Of a stretch of 64,000 bases of DNA, positions 38,773-47,038 are shown in pieces. Both the position numbers and the translations under genes were made by a program. The notes beneath the pieces are model-generated. The model was given only the letters and a program-made list of their open reading frames with translations. It searched no databases and was not told the origin of the DNA. The stretch covers positions 620,001 through 684,000 of the forward strand of contig JAGTXO010000001.1 of the NCBI GenBank assembly GCA_019448385.1. The letters are read 5' to 3'. The DNA comes from Diacronema lutheri (lineage: Eukaryota > Haptophyta > Pavlovophyceae > Pavlovales > Pavlovaceae). Position 1 is the first letter of the stretch; every line of letters starts with the position of its first letter.

Positions 38773-39564
38773 TCACAAGTAGAGCGCCATCGACGTGAAA
38801 GCGCGCGCAAACCCAAGCCTCTCGTAAAAAGCGGCGTTCTCCACCGAGCACTCGAGCAGCACGGCCGCGGCTCCCGTCGCGCACGCAGCCTCCAGGAGCG
38901 TGCGGACGAGCAGCGCGCCGTAACCTCGCCCACGCGCCCTCTCGTCTATCACGACGTCCTCGATGTGCGCCCTGCGCTCGCCCGTCGCCTCGGGCGCTGC
39001 TCTCGCGACGAGCAGCAGCGTGCCGATGCCGACGAGCGAGCCCGCGCTCGCGCTGTCCACAAGCACAAAGGTGGCGCGCTCGCCCGCCGCGTCGCTGCGC
39101 TCAACGAATGCCACGAAGCCCTCACGCGAGACGTCGCCGACCGTGGTGAGCTGCGCGAGCAGCTGCAGCGCGCCGCGGTCGAAATCCGCCGGCTCCAAGC
39201 GGCGCGCCTCGATTGGAGCGTGGGACGGCGGCCTGTAGGCGAGCAGCGAGAGGCGTGCAGCCGACGCTCGACTGCGTGCGTCCGGGCTGAAGCGCATCTG
39301 CAGCCCCTTCTTGGCGAAGCCATGCCTCACAAAGGACGGCTCGGCGCTCGGCGCGCACGCGACGATCACCTTGTAGCAGCCGCTCGAGGTGGCGGCGCGC
39401 TTGATCATGTGGATCAAGCCGTCCGCGCCAGCCTCGTTGTCAGATGGGTCGAAGTGCACGTTCTCCACGTGCGCGACGCGCCCGCACGAGTGTATGAGTT
39501 TGGACTCCACCACGATCGACCCTCTCGACGCGCCAACCGTGAGCACCTCCTCCGACGCCGCCAT
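38773..39564 (-). CDS. Double GNAT protein, glucosamine-phosphate N-acetyltransferase-like
   Basis: A 263-residue protein made of two GNAT units. The C-terminal unit is complete: VGIGTLLLVARA, HIEDVVIDERARGRGYGALLVRTLLEAA (acetyl-CoA loop R-G-x-G-Y-G), then VLLECSVENAAFYERLGF. The N-terminal unit keeps SCGRVAHVENVHFDPSDNEAGADGLIHMI and SGCYKVIVAC...FVRHGF, clearly the same fold, but has lost the glycine-rich acetyl-CoA loop. Both halves resemble GNA1, which makes N-acetylglucosamine-6-phosphate for UDP-GlcNAc. The substrate is inferred. The duplicated half is probably structural. The start at 39564 gives MAASEEVLTVG and lies 55 bp head-to-head from the next gene. Confidence 0.82.
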   Translation of the reverse strand: MAASEEVLTVGASRGSIVVESKLIHSCGRVAHVENVHFDPSDNEAGADGLIHMIKRAATSSGCYKVIVACAPSAEPSFVRHGFAKKGLQMRFSPDARSRASAARLSLLAYRPPSHAPIEARRLEPADFDRGALQLLAQLTTVGDVSREGFVAFVERSDAAGERATFVLVDSASAGSLVGIGTLLLVARAAPEATGERRAHIEDVVIDERARGRGYGALLVRTLLEAACATGAAAVLLECSVENAAFYERLGFARAFTSMALYL

Positions 39565-39619
39565 CGTTGGACACGCGCGCTCCCGACACGCCCTCCGGCA
39601 ACTCCACGGCGCGCGCACG

Positions 39620-40206
39620 ATGATCTATGACATCCAGGGCAGCCTCTTCCACAGCTTCCTGTCGAGCGGTGCGCCGCTTCTCGCGTCTCCGCGCACCTTC
39701 GCGGGCCGCCTTACCCACCGCTTTGACCACCCTCCCCACGCGACAGGCGCAAAGAGCGCAAAGAAGGCGGCCGACAAGGACGCAGGCGCGGCGCAGACGA
39801 AGCCGATGGGCAAGGGCAAGGGCGGGGGCGCGCCCGCAGTGCAGTATGCGCTGCGCACCGCTGTGCGCGTTTTCGCGCCAAGGGTGCTCCAAGCCCAAGG
39901 CTGACGACCCCCCCCCCCTCCCCCCCCCCCCCCCCCCCCCCCCCCCTTCCCCGACGATCTCCCCGCCGCGCCGCACAGGGCAACTTCCGCGTAGACGTGT
40001 TTGAGCTCAAGCCGCAACATTGCGTCCACGCACGCTGTGGGAGCGCACGCGTCGACGAGTTGCCTTGGGGCCGCACGAGCGCACGGCACGGCATGCATTT
40101 CGATGCGAGGGACGGCAGCTGTGGGTCTGACGTGGAGATGTCGTTCGAAAAGGCGAAACTCACCGCGGCGAGCGAGGCCGACTGGGTCCGAAAGGGCTTC
40201 AAGTGA
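39620..40206 (+). CDS. Short conserved-looking protein, two exons, unknown
   Basis: Exons 39620-39862 and 39979-40206 give 156 residues. The intron of 116 bp (GTGCGC...ACAG) contains a poly-C tract. The N-terminus MIYDIQGSLFHSFLSSG looks like a conserved eukaryotic motif I cannot place; a Lys/Ala/Gly-rich linker follows, then GNFRVDVFELKPQHCVHARCG and the tail EKAKLTAASEADWVRKGFK. An alternative donor eight codons earlier (after GGGAPA) cannot be excluded. No catalytic motif or targeting signal is visible. Confidence 0.65.
39908..39952. repeat. Poly-C tract in an intron
   Basis: Runs of 11 C, then a T, then 27 C, then CTTCCCC-type pyrimidines sit about 25 bp before the acceptor of intron 39863-39978 (CGCACAG). 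It acts as the polypyrimidine tract of that intron. Confidence 0.92.
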
Positions 40207-40275
40207 CACGCGTGTGGTGCCACCGCACGCGCATGGGATGAGCGGCGTCTATAGGGTCACGCCGAAGGGGCGGCC

Positions 40276-40428
40276 CAGGTGTGGCGCGGGCCATTCGGAG
40301 GGGGGTCATCGGAAGGGAGCACTTCGATTCGCGAGCGCGGGAGCACGACGTGCAGCGAAGCTGCGGCGGCATGGGGGGCGGCGAGCAGCGGGCGGGCTGC
40401 TCGAGACGAGGCCGGAGCGGCGTGTGTC
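40276..40428 (+). repeat. Dispersed repeat, copy 2
   Basis: This segment matches the reverse complement of about 19835-19975 in the tail of the Fanzor element (shared words GAGCGCGGGAGCACGACG and GGGCTGCTCGAGACGAGGCC). It lies in the 289-bp gap between two convergent genes and has no associated nuclease gene, so it could be a solo or non-autonomous copy. Confidence 0.7.
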
Positions 40429-40495
40429 CCAGAGCTCGAGCCACGCGCTCATTCGCACAGCCATTTCGGCATATGCGGAGCGCGCCACGCTCGCA

Positions 40496-40873
40496 CTATG
40501 GTGCGTGTGGCGCTCCTGTGCCCTTTCCCGGTGCGTGTGGTGCGTAGGCGCCACCTTTCGGCCAGACGGCGGTGAGCACGGCTGCGATGACGAGCAGCAG
40601 GCAGAGGGCGAGCGCAGAGATGCGCATGCATGCACGTCGCTGCGAAGGCGTGTGCCGCGTGTTGGTCCACTTGGCTGGCGGCGCGGGCTGCGACGCGGCG
40701 CTCGCCGCTGCGAGAGCGCTCGATTTCTCGTTCTTTGTGACGGACGCAAAGCTCTCCTCGTCCCGATCGTCGCTGGCGGTGACGCCCGCCTCCTCGTCGT
40801 CGTCATCGTCGTCGTCGCCGATGAGCGCCAAGCGCTCTTGGATCTGCCTCCAATCATCGGTGTTCGTGCCCAT
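40496..40873 (-). CDS. Tail-anchored membrane protein, unknown
   Basis: A 125-residue protein: hydrophilic N-terminus MGTNTDDWRQIQERLALIG, an Asp run (DDDDDDDEE), an Ala/Ser linker and one hydrophobic helix near the C-terminus (ISALALCLLLVIAAVLTAVW) followed by about 20 residues. That is the layout of tail-anchored proteins such as SNAREs or ER factors, although no SNARE heptads are evident. The start at 40873 was chosen because it precedes a helix-forming segment; an ATG at 40951 is also in frame. It is head-to-head with Derlin (145 bp), which may hint at an ER role. Confidence 0.6.
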   Translation of the reverse strand: MGTNTDDWRQIQERLALIGDDDDDDDEEAGVTASDDRDEESFASVTKNEKSSALAAASAASQPAPPAKWTNTRHTPSQRRACMRISALALCLLLVIAAVLTAVWPKGGAYAPHAPGKGTGAPHAP

Positions 40874-41018
40874 CGCGCGCGACGCACGACTCTGTCCGCC
40901 AGCTCGGACCCGCGGAGCCGCGAAAAGATTGGGCACCCCAACGCCTTGCAACTTTTATTCCTATTTCCACACAGACTTTTTAATACGTCTTGCTAGACCT
41001 GTTGCGAGGGCGGCCGCC

Positions 41019-41916
41019 ATGATCGAGGCGTGGTTCTTCGACATCCCGCCCGTCACGCGGACGTATGTGACGCTGTGCTTTGCCACCACGTGCGCGTGCG
41101 CGCTGGAGTTGCTCTCGCCGTTGAGCCTCTATTTCAACGCGCGGGCGATCTGCACGCGCATGCAGCTGTGGCGGCTGGTGACAAACTTCCTCTACTTTGG
41201 GCCGTTCGGGCTCGACTTCCTCTTCCACATGTTCTTCCTCGTGCGGTACTCGCGGCTGCTGGAGGAGGGCTCATTCCGCATGCGCACTGCCGACTTCCTC
41301 TTCATGCTGCTCTTCGGCGCCGCCGTCATGACGCTCATTGCGCCGTTCATCAACATCCAGTTCTTTGGCTCGTCGCTCACGTTCATGATGGTCTACGTGT
41401 GGGGCCGGCGGAACGACAGCGTGCGCATGAGCTTCCTCGGCCTCTTCCAGTTCACCGCGCCTTACCTGCCGTGGGTCCTCCTCAGCTTCAGCGTGCTGAT
41501 TGGCAACACGTACATTGTCGATACGATCGGCATCGCCGTCGGGCACATCTACTACTTCCTCGAGGACATCTACCCACTCATGCCTGCGGCCAGCGGCAGG
41601 TGCGCGCGTCGCGTGGGCCCGCGCGCGCCCGAGCAAGTGCGTGCCGCGGCCCGTCGCTTCCTCGAGCGCGCGCCGAGCGACCTGCCGTGTCGCGCCGCGC
41701 GCTGCGCCGCCGCCCGGCCGCATGGGCGCCAGGCGGCTGCTGAAGACGCCACGGTTGCTCGAGTACCTGTGCCAGGTTGCGCTCAGCGCGCAGCAGCCCG
41801 GCTTTGACCTTGGCTTCAGAATCGAGGGCGACGATGATGCGAGGGCGGGCGCGGGCTTGCAACGGGATGACTTGGACCGAGCGATCGGGCGGGGAGTCGT
41901 CGATGGCGCGCGATGA
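41019..41916 (+). CDS. DERL: Derlin (DER1-like) ERAD membrane protein
   Basis: An ER rhomboid-like pseudoprotease that moves misfolded proteins out of the ER for degradation. Exons 41019-41599 and 41733-41916 (133-bp intron, GTGCGC...CCAG) give 254 residues. It matches Derlins along its length: FFDIPPVTRTYVTLC, LWRLVTNFLYFGP, YSRLLEEGSFRMRTADF (including the WR-like and GxxxG features), YVWGRRNDSVRMSFLG and GIAVGHIYYFLEDIYP, then RRLLKTPRLLEYL across the splice. No signal or transit peptide precedes it, so it is the ordinary ER protein and not the plastid-membrane SELMA version. The C-terminal 40 residues are not conserved. Confidence 0.94.
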
Positions 41917-41948
41917 CGGCTGCATCTTGCGAAGTTACAGGAGACAGG

Positions 41949-41981
41949 CCCCCCCCCCCCCGCCCCCCCCCCCCCCCCCCC
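41949..41981. repeat. Poly-C tract between convergent genes
   Basis: C runs of 13 and 19 separated by one G fill half of the 66 bp between the stop of Derlin (41916) and the stop of the opposing SSD transporter (41983). Confidence 0.95.
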
Positions 41982-41982
41982 G

Positions 41983-44900
41983 TCAGTGGAGCGCGAAGCG
42001 CGTGGAGGCGGCGTGCGTCGTCTGTGATCTGCACGTCGGTGATGCAGCGCGCTTGACCTCGCTCGCAGCCTGCTCATCGCATTTCGCATCGCCGATGCCC
42101 GCCCATCTGGCGTCGTCGCGCGGCGCAAAGGCGGGCCCGACCGACGCGAGCGCGGCCGGTATGACAACGAGGCCGCACACGAGCCCCAAAGCGATCGTGC
42201 CCCACACGAAGACGAAGAAGATGCGGAAGAGCGCCGAGCGCGACGCCGCGATGAACAGCGTGCCTGCTCGTGCGTGGCGTGCGCGGCGCACACCGGTGAG
42301 GCGCAGCCGTGCGCGGCGCGTGTACGGCGTGTCCGGCGTGTCCGACTGGCTGTCCGGCTGGCTGGCGCTCGGCGCGAGGCGCCAACGCGGAGGGGCCGCA
42401 GTGACGCACCGAGGAGGGTGCTGCCACCAGCGTTCAAGATCGAGATGCCAATCGTGTCGAGCGCACGCTGCACCTTGCCCTGCCTGCTCCCCTCCGCATG
42501 CTGGTAGGCGTGCCCGAAATGGCACGAATAGTCGATCGCAAGGCCTGAGAGGAAAGTGGGGTGCGCGCAAGCCAGCGAGCCCAGCCACCCAACCAGCAGC
42601 CAGCCACGGGCGGGAGCGCGCGCGCAGGAGGTCAGGGCGGCGCAGCGCGCGGCGCGCGGCGCGTGCTCCCCGCCCTGTCGCCGCACCGAGCGCGATGAGC
42701 AGCGAGAGGAGCGTGATGAAGTTGATCGGCATCCCAACGACCGCCATCGCGCCGAAGAGGAGCACGTCGATCGACACGACGGCGCCGACGGCGAGCAGCG
42801 CGATGAGCGGCTCGAGGAAGAGGCTGGTGCACAGGCCAATGATGGGCGCAGCCGTGAGCAGATTGCGCATGCTGAGCCGCATCATCCCCTCATCCATGCA
42901 GGCAAATTCATATTTGACCTGGTAGGCATAGCCCGAGACGTTGTGCAGCGCAAACGGCAGCCGCAGGGCCTCGTACTGCACGTACGCGTCGACGTAGACC
43001 TGCGGCACGAGCACGACGAGGAGCACGCGGTGCGCGGCGAGGATGCAGCTGCCGCCCTCCGTGCAATTTGAGCCCGGCGCGAGCACAACGTCCCCGGCGA
43101 GGTCTAGCCCTCCCAGCGCGGAGAGCGGCGTCGAGAAGAGCGCAGACTCGCGCGGCTCGGGCAGGGCAATGGGCGCGCGCGGCGCGGCAGGTGCGGCTGC
43201 GGCGCGAGCGTCGTCGGAGGCCGCGCCAGCCGCGGGCGGCGCGGCGGCGAGCCGCTTCTCGATGGCGCGCAGCGCGGTGACGGGCAGCGGCGTGCAGAGC
43301 CGGCACGTGAGCGGGCAATAGCGCTGGACGGTATGCCACCCGAAATGGCCCTGCGTGCAATGCGACGCGGCGCCGGCGCACGTGTGCCCGCCGCTCAGCG
43401 CGCGGAAGCCCGTGTCATTGTCCATGCAGTCCTCGGGCGAGAGCGGCTCCTTGCGCGACCTGCTGTCCTGGCACGCCTCGTGCAGCTCGCCGTCGGCGAG
43501 GAACGCGCCGATCGAGCAGCCAGGCGCAGGCGGCAGCGCGCCGGCGAAGGGCGCTCCGCCGCCGCGCTCACGCTTGGCGCGGCGGCACGCGCACCAATTA
43601 CCAAAGCGCTCGATCCAGTCAAGCTGCGTGCGCAGCACAAAGGGGAGCGCGAGCGCGTTGTCGATCACACGCTGCACGCCGCGCACGCTCTGCGCGTCCG
43701 ACGCGTTCGTGTCGGTGAAGACGAGGGCGACGTTCGTCGGCGTGTAGCCCGCCCAGTAGCCATCGAGGTCGTCGAGGAACGCGCCGATCGGCGAGTCGTC
43801 CGCGATCGTCTGCCGCTGCGGAAGCCCAACGCGCACGTGCGGCGCGAGCACGAGCGCGGCGCACACGAGCGCGAGATACGTGCCGAGAAGGGTGTACCGA
43901 GCGCGCGGGTGGGTCGCAACGAGGCCGAGGCGGTGGATGACGCGGAGGATGCACGATGGCCGAAGCTCGTGCGCGCCACCGCTGCGCGGCTCATCGGCGA
44001 CGAGCAGTTTGGCCGACGCGAGGCCGGTGACGGCGGCTGGCGGCTCATCCCGCGCCTCGTCGCGCTGCCGCGCCGCGCGCCGCTCGACGAGTTCATGCCT
44101 CCGCCGCGCGTCGATGAGGAGGAGCGACGCAAAGAGCGTCATCTGGATGTGGTACAGGGAGAGCATGCACAGCGCGGCGCACGCGCAGAAGTACGAGTAG
44201 ATGGGCAAATCGCATGCCCAGCCGGTCATGAAGGTCGCGGCCGTCGTGAGCGTGGTCATCGTCACCGCGCCGCCGATCTCGTGCATCGCGCCGCCGAGCT
44301 CGCGCGCGCCCGGCACGCGGCGCTCGGCGTGCACGCGCTCGGCGTGCACAATCCGGTCGAAGGCGTCGGTCAGGATGATCATGTCGTCGACCGAGACGCC
44401 GAGCAGCGTAAAGCAGACGAGTGGCGTGATCGGTGTGATCGGCACGCGCAACAGTGCCGCACTGCCGAGCCCCGAGGCGAGGGCGAGCCCGGACGAGGCG
44501 AGGGCTGAGCACGAGAGCAGGTAGCGCGCGCGCGCCGGGTCGCACCCCCAGTGCGAGAGCGTGAGGCTTACGTACACGAGGACGACGCCAAACGCGACGC
44601 CGATGAGGTAACCGTCATTGCGCACAAAGCGGGATGCCTCTTCCTCGTTGTACAGCCTCGACCAGACGGACACGAGTACGTCACCCTCGCTGCTCACAAA
44701 GCGCGCGATCTCGTCGCGCGCAGCCGCCTCCCACACCGCCGCGCGCCCGTCCGCGAAGGGCGCGAGCTCGACGTCCAAATAATAGGTTGCGATCAACGCC
44801 TGCGCTCCGCTCACCAGCGCGCCCGCGCCGTCCGCCGGCTTGAGCGCGCGCCCGCCCAGGTCGATCAGGTGCTCGGTATACGCGTCGGAGAGCGTGCGCG

Positions 44901-46164
44901 GCACGTCCGCATCGGCGACGAGCATCTCCTCAGAATAGAACCACAGCTGCAGCGGCGAGACGACGGCGCACTCGGCCGCGTGCAGCATGTGCACATACCG
45001 CCGGGCGCACAGGTCGGCAAACTCGACCCAGTCGGGCTCGAACGGCCCGCTCGCAAACTCGTCCTCGCCCTCGAGCGCGCCTTCGGCGTCGGCGCGGTCT
45101 GCGTCCGCCTTGCCGCGTCGCGCGGCCCTGCCCTCCGCCGCGCGGCCGTCGTCGCTCGCTGCGGCCGCGCCGCGCTCGGCGCGGAGCGCAAGAGCCGCGC
45201 CCGAGCTCCCGCCACGCCCGAGCGGTGCGCGCAGCGTGTACAGACGCGTGTGCAACCGGAGCAATTTGAGCATGAAGGCGGCGTTCATCACGTCCGCCGA
45301 GCCCGACGCCGAGCGGAGCACGAGGATGAAGGGCGACGGGCTGCTGCCGAACGCGCGCTCGGCGTGCCTCCGGTCTGCGGCGATCTGCGTGTGCTGTCCA
45401 ACGTACAGCTCGTGCGAGTCGGACGTGAACACCGCCCAGCGCACGCAACCGGCGAGGCAGAGGTGGAGCAGCACCGTGCTCAGCACGACGAGCCACGGCA
45501 TGCGCGCGAGCACGTTGCCCCACCGGCCGAGCGAGTTTGCGACAAGGCGCTCGAAGCCGAGCTTGGGCTGCGCGCCGGCCAAGGCCTCCGTCCACACGTC
45601 AGAGGGAGGCGAGGGCGCCCTGGGCGGCGGCGAAGGCGGCCGTGGCACCAGCGGCGGCGCGTCGGCAGCGGGCGCGGGCACGTCGGCGGCGGGCGTGGGT
45701 ACGTCCGCCGAAGGCCGCGCGCTCGGCTCGACGAGCAGCGGGGCGGGCAGGCGCGTAGGCGTGCGCGCGCGCGAGTTGACGCGGCTGCCGCTCGGCGCGT
45801 CCGGTTCCGCGGCCGCCGGATGCGCCAAGAGATCGCCTAGGCTCAGCCGGGCGGCTTGCACTGGCTCCATCCCCGGCGCGCCCAGCACTGGCTCCATCCC
45901 CGGCGCGCCCAGCGCGGCGCGCTCCTCGCTTGCCGGCGGCGCGGCCGACCGAGCAGCCGATTCGCCCGGCACATCTCCGCCAGCGCTCAACGCGCTGCTC
46001 ACGCACTGGCCGTACGGCGCGGCAAACGCCTCGCCCGCAGACCGCGCCGGCTGGGTGCGCGTCGCCCTCCACAGCATGGGCCGGGGCGCCGGCGACCCGC
46101 GCGACACGGGCGGGTCGGGCTCCCCAACCCCAGGCCCGCCGCCCGCCCCCCGGCTGGTTGCCAT
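41983..46164 (-). CDS. Patched/NPC1-like SSD transporter with an inserted ShKT domain
   Basis: Exons 46164-42687, 42544-42410 and 42263-41983 (introns 142 and 146 bp) give 1,297 residues. The joins restore LLSLLIALG/LAIDYSCHFGHAY and STLLG/TLFIAASRSALF, typical of RND helices 10-12. A Pro/Ala-rich N-terminus precedes the first helix (MPWLVVLSTVLLHLCLAGCV). The sterol-sensing-type block (SCSALASSGLALASGLGSAAL, GVSVDDMIILTDAFDRIV) and a second half follow. Within the second luminal loop is a six-cysteine ShKT-like motif (CQDSRS...CMDND...CAGAASHC...YCPLTCRLC). Patched/Dispatched/NPC1 proteins move sterols or lipids with ion gradients; substrate here is unknown. A TATA-like motif lies 30 bp upstream. 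Confidence 0.85.
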   Translation of the reverse strand: MATSRGAGGGPGVGEPDPPVSRGSPAPRPMLWRATRTQPARSAGEAFAAPYGQCVSSALSAGGDVPGESAARSAAPPASEERAALGAPGMEPVLGAPGMEPVQAARLSLGDLLAHPAAAEPDAPSGSRVNSRARTPTRLPAPLLVEPSARPSADVPTPAADVPAPAADAPPLVPRPPSPPPRAPSPPSDVWTEALAGAQPKLGFERLVANSLGRWGNVLARMPWLVVLSTVLLHLCLAGCVRWAVFTSDSHELYVGQHTQIAADRRHAERAFGSSPSPFILVLRSASGSADVMNAAFMLKLLRLHTRLYTLRAPLGRGGSSGAALALRAERGAAAASDDGRAAEGRAARRGKADADRADAEGALEGEDEFASGPFEPDWVEFADLCARRYVHMLHAAECAVVSPLQLWFYSEEMLVADADVPRTLSDAYTEHLIDLGGRALKPADGAGALVSGAQALIATYYLDVELAPFADGRAAVWEAAARDEIARFVSSEGDVLVSVWSRLYNEEEASRFVRNDGYLIGVAFGVVLVYVSLTLSHWGCDPARARYLLSCSALASSGLALASGLGSAALLRVPITPITPLVCFTLLGVSVDDMIILTDAFDRIVHAERVHAERRVPGARELGGAMHEIGGAVTMTTLTTAATFMTGWACDLPIYSYFCACAALCMLSLYHIQMTLFASLLLIDARRRHELVERRAARQRDEARDEPPAAVTGLASAKLLVADEPRSGGAHELRPSCILRVIHRLGLVATHPRARYTLLGTYLALVCAALVLAPHVRVGLPQRQTIADDSPIGAFLDDLDGYWAGYTPTNVALVFTDTNASDAQSVRGVQRVIDNALALPFVLRTQLDWIERFGNWCACRRAKRERGGGAPFAGALPPAPGCSIGAFLADGELHEACQDSRSRKEPLSPEDCMDNDTGFRALSGGHTCAGAASHCTQGHFGWHTVQRYCPLTCRLCTPLPVTALRAIEKRLAAAPPAAGAASDDARAAAAPAAPRAPIALPEPRESALFSTPLSALGGLDLAGDVVLAPGSNCTEGGSCILAAHRVLLVVLVPQVYVDAYVQYEALRLPFALHNVSGYAYQVKYEFACMDEGMMRLSMRNLLTAAPIIGLCTSLFLEPLIALLAVGAVVSIDVLLFGAMAVVGMPINFITLLSLLIALGAATGRGARAARRALRRPDLLRARSRPWLAAGWVAGLAGLRAPHFPLRPCDRLFVPFRARLPACGGEQAGQGAACARHDWHLDLERWWQHPPRCVTAAPPRWRLAPSASQPDSQSDTPDTPYTRRARLRLTGVRRARHARAGTLFIAASRSALFRIFFVFVWGTIALGLVCGLVVIPAALASVGPAFAPRDDARWAGIGDAKCDEQAASEVKRAASPTCRSQTTHAASTRFALH

Positions 46165-46190
46165 TGGTACGTCCCAGCTACGGAGAACCA

Positions 46191-46210
46191 GTATTTAAGT
46201 ATCCCCATGC
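46191..46210 (-). promoter_or_regulatory. TATA-like promoter motif CATGGGGATACTTAAAT
   Basis: On the minus strand a 17-base motif (46209-46193) matches that upstream of the OGFOD1 gene at 59868-59852 in 15 positions. Here the TTAAAT core is about 30 bp before the start codon of the SSD transporter (46164). The opposite strand faces the 2OG oxygenase gene, so it may serve both. Confidence 0.6.
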
Positions 46211-46971
46211 ACAAGAGAAAGGCAGCAATGGCTGTTGATGCGCGCAGTACGGCCGTCAGTCGCGTCATGGCATTGCTCTCGCCCGCAGAGATCGCCGAGC
46301 TCCATCGCGTGGCCACCGAGCTGAGCTGCCCCGCGGCAACAGAATACCGCGGCGGCCGTGGCGATGGGAGCACGGCGTGGCGCGTCTTGTACGTACACGC
46401 GGGCGGCGCCTTTCAGGCGCGGCTGCCCGCGACGCACGCAAAGCTGCGCGCCGCGGCCGTGGAGGCCGACCACGCGGGTGGCTGGGGAATACTTTCCGGG
46501 CTCGCGCCGAGCCAGTGGGCCGTCCGATGCGCCGAGTACCACACGATGGCCCGGAGCCCGGGCTTGAGCGACCCGTCCCACTTCGACGAGGGCTCGCTTG
46601 TCACCGTCGACGTGATGCTCTCGCGCCCGGGCGTAGACCATGATGGCGGGGCGTTCTGCACACGCGAGTCGGACGGCACGGATCGCATTTGGGGTCGTGG
46701 CTCGTGGGATCAGGGGGACGCGCTCGTCTTCGTCTCGCACAAGCCGCATTTCGTCTCGCCAGTGACCGCGGGCGTGCGGCAGGTGCTCGTCGTCGAGTTT
46801 TGGCGCGGCGAGGGGCGTGTGTGCCCGCACCGGTGCTGCACGCCTCTGCCGGGCGCGTGCACGCTCACGCTCGACTCGGCGCGCGCGCACGACGGCGCGG
46901 CCTTCGAGGAGGCCTTCTTTGGTGCCGTTGACATGCCGCTGCTCGAGGCTGCAATCGCCGCGCTCGAATGA
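46207..46971 (+). CDS. 2-oxoglutarate/Fe(II)-dependent oxygenase (prolyl-hydroxylase-like)
   Basis: A 254-residue oxygenase of the double-stranded beta-helix fold. The facial triad is visible: SHFDEGSLVTVDVML carries the H-x-D pair (about residues 138-140), and a distal His with Arg for 2-oxoglutarate is in HKPHFVSPVTAGVRQVLVVEFW. The N-terminus is helical (MALLSPAEIAELHRVATEL). The substrate is not readable; relatives hydroxylate prolines or act on small molecules. Either ATG, 46207 or 46228, could start it; the second is better placed relative to the TATA-like motif. It is convergent with the pherophorin-like gene. Confidence 0.8.
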   Translation: MHKRKAAMAVDARSTAVSRVMALLSPAEIAELHRVATELSCPAATEYRGGRGDGSTAWRVLYVHAGGAFQARLPATHAKLRAAAVEADHAGGWGILSGLAPSQWAVRCAEYHTMARSPGLSDPSHFDEGSLVTVDVMLSRPGVDHDGGAFCTRESDGTDRIWGRGSWDQGDALVFVSHKPHFVSPVTAGVRQVLVVEFWRGEGRVCPHRCCTPLPGACTLTLDSARAHDGAAFEEAFFGAVDMPLLEAAIAALE

Positions 46972-47038
46972 CCAGCCCGATCTCAAGGGGTGCACCGACG
47001 GCGCTGGTCCGAGGGTGCGTCAAGTGCGCGGCACGGAA

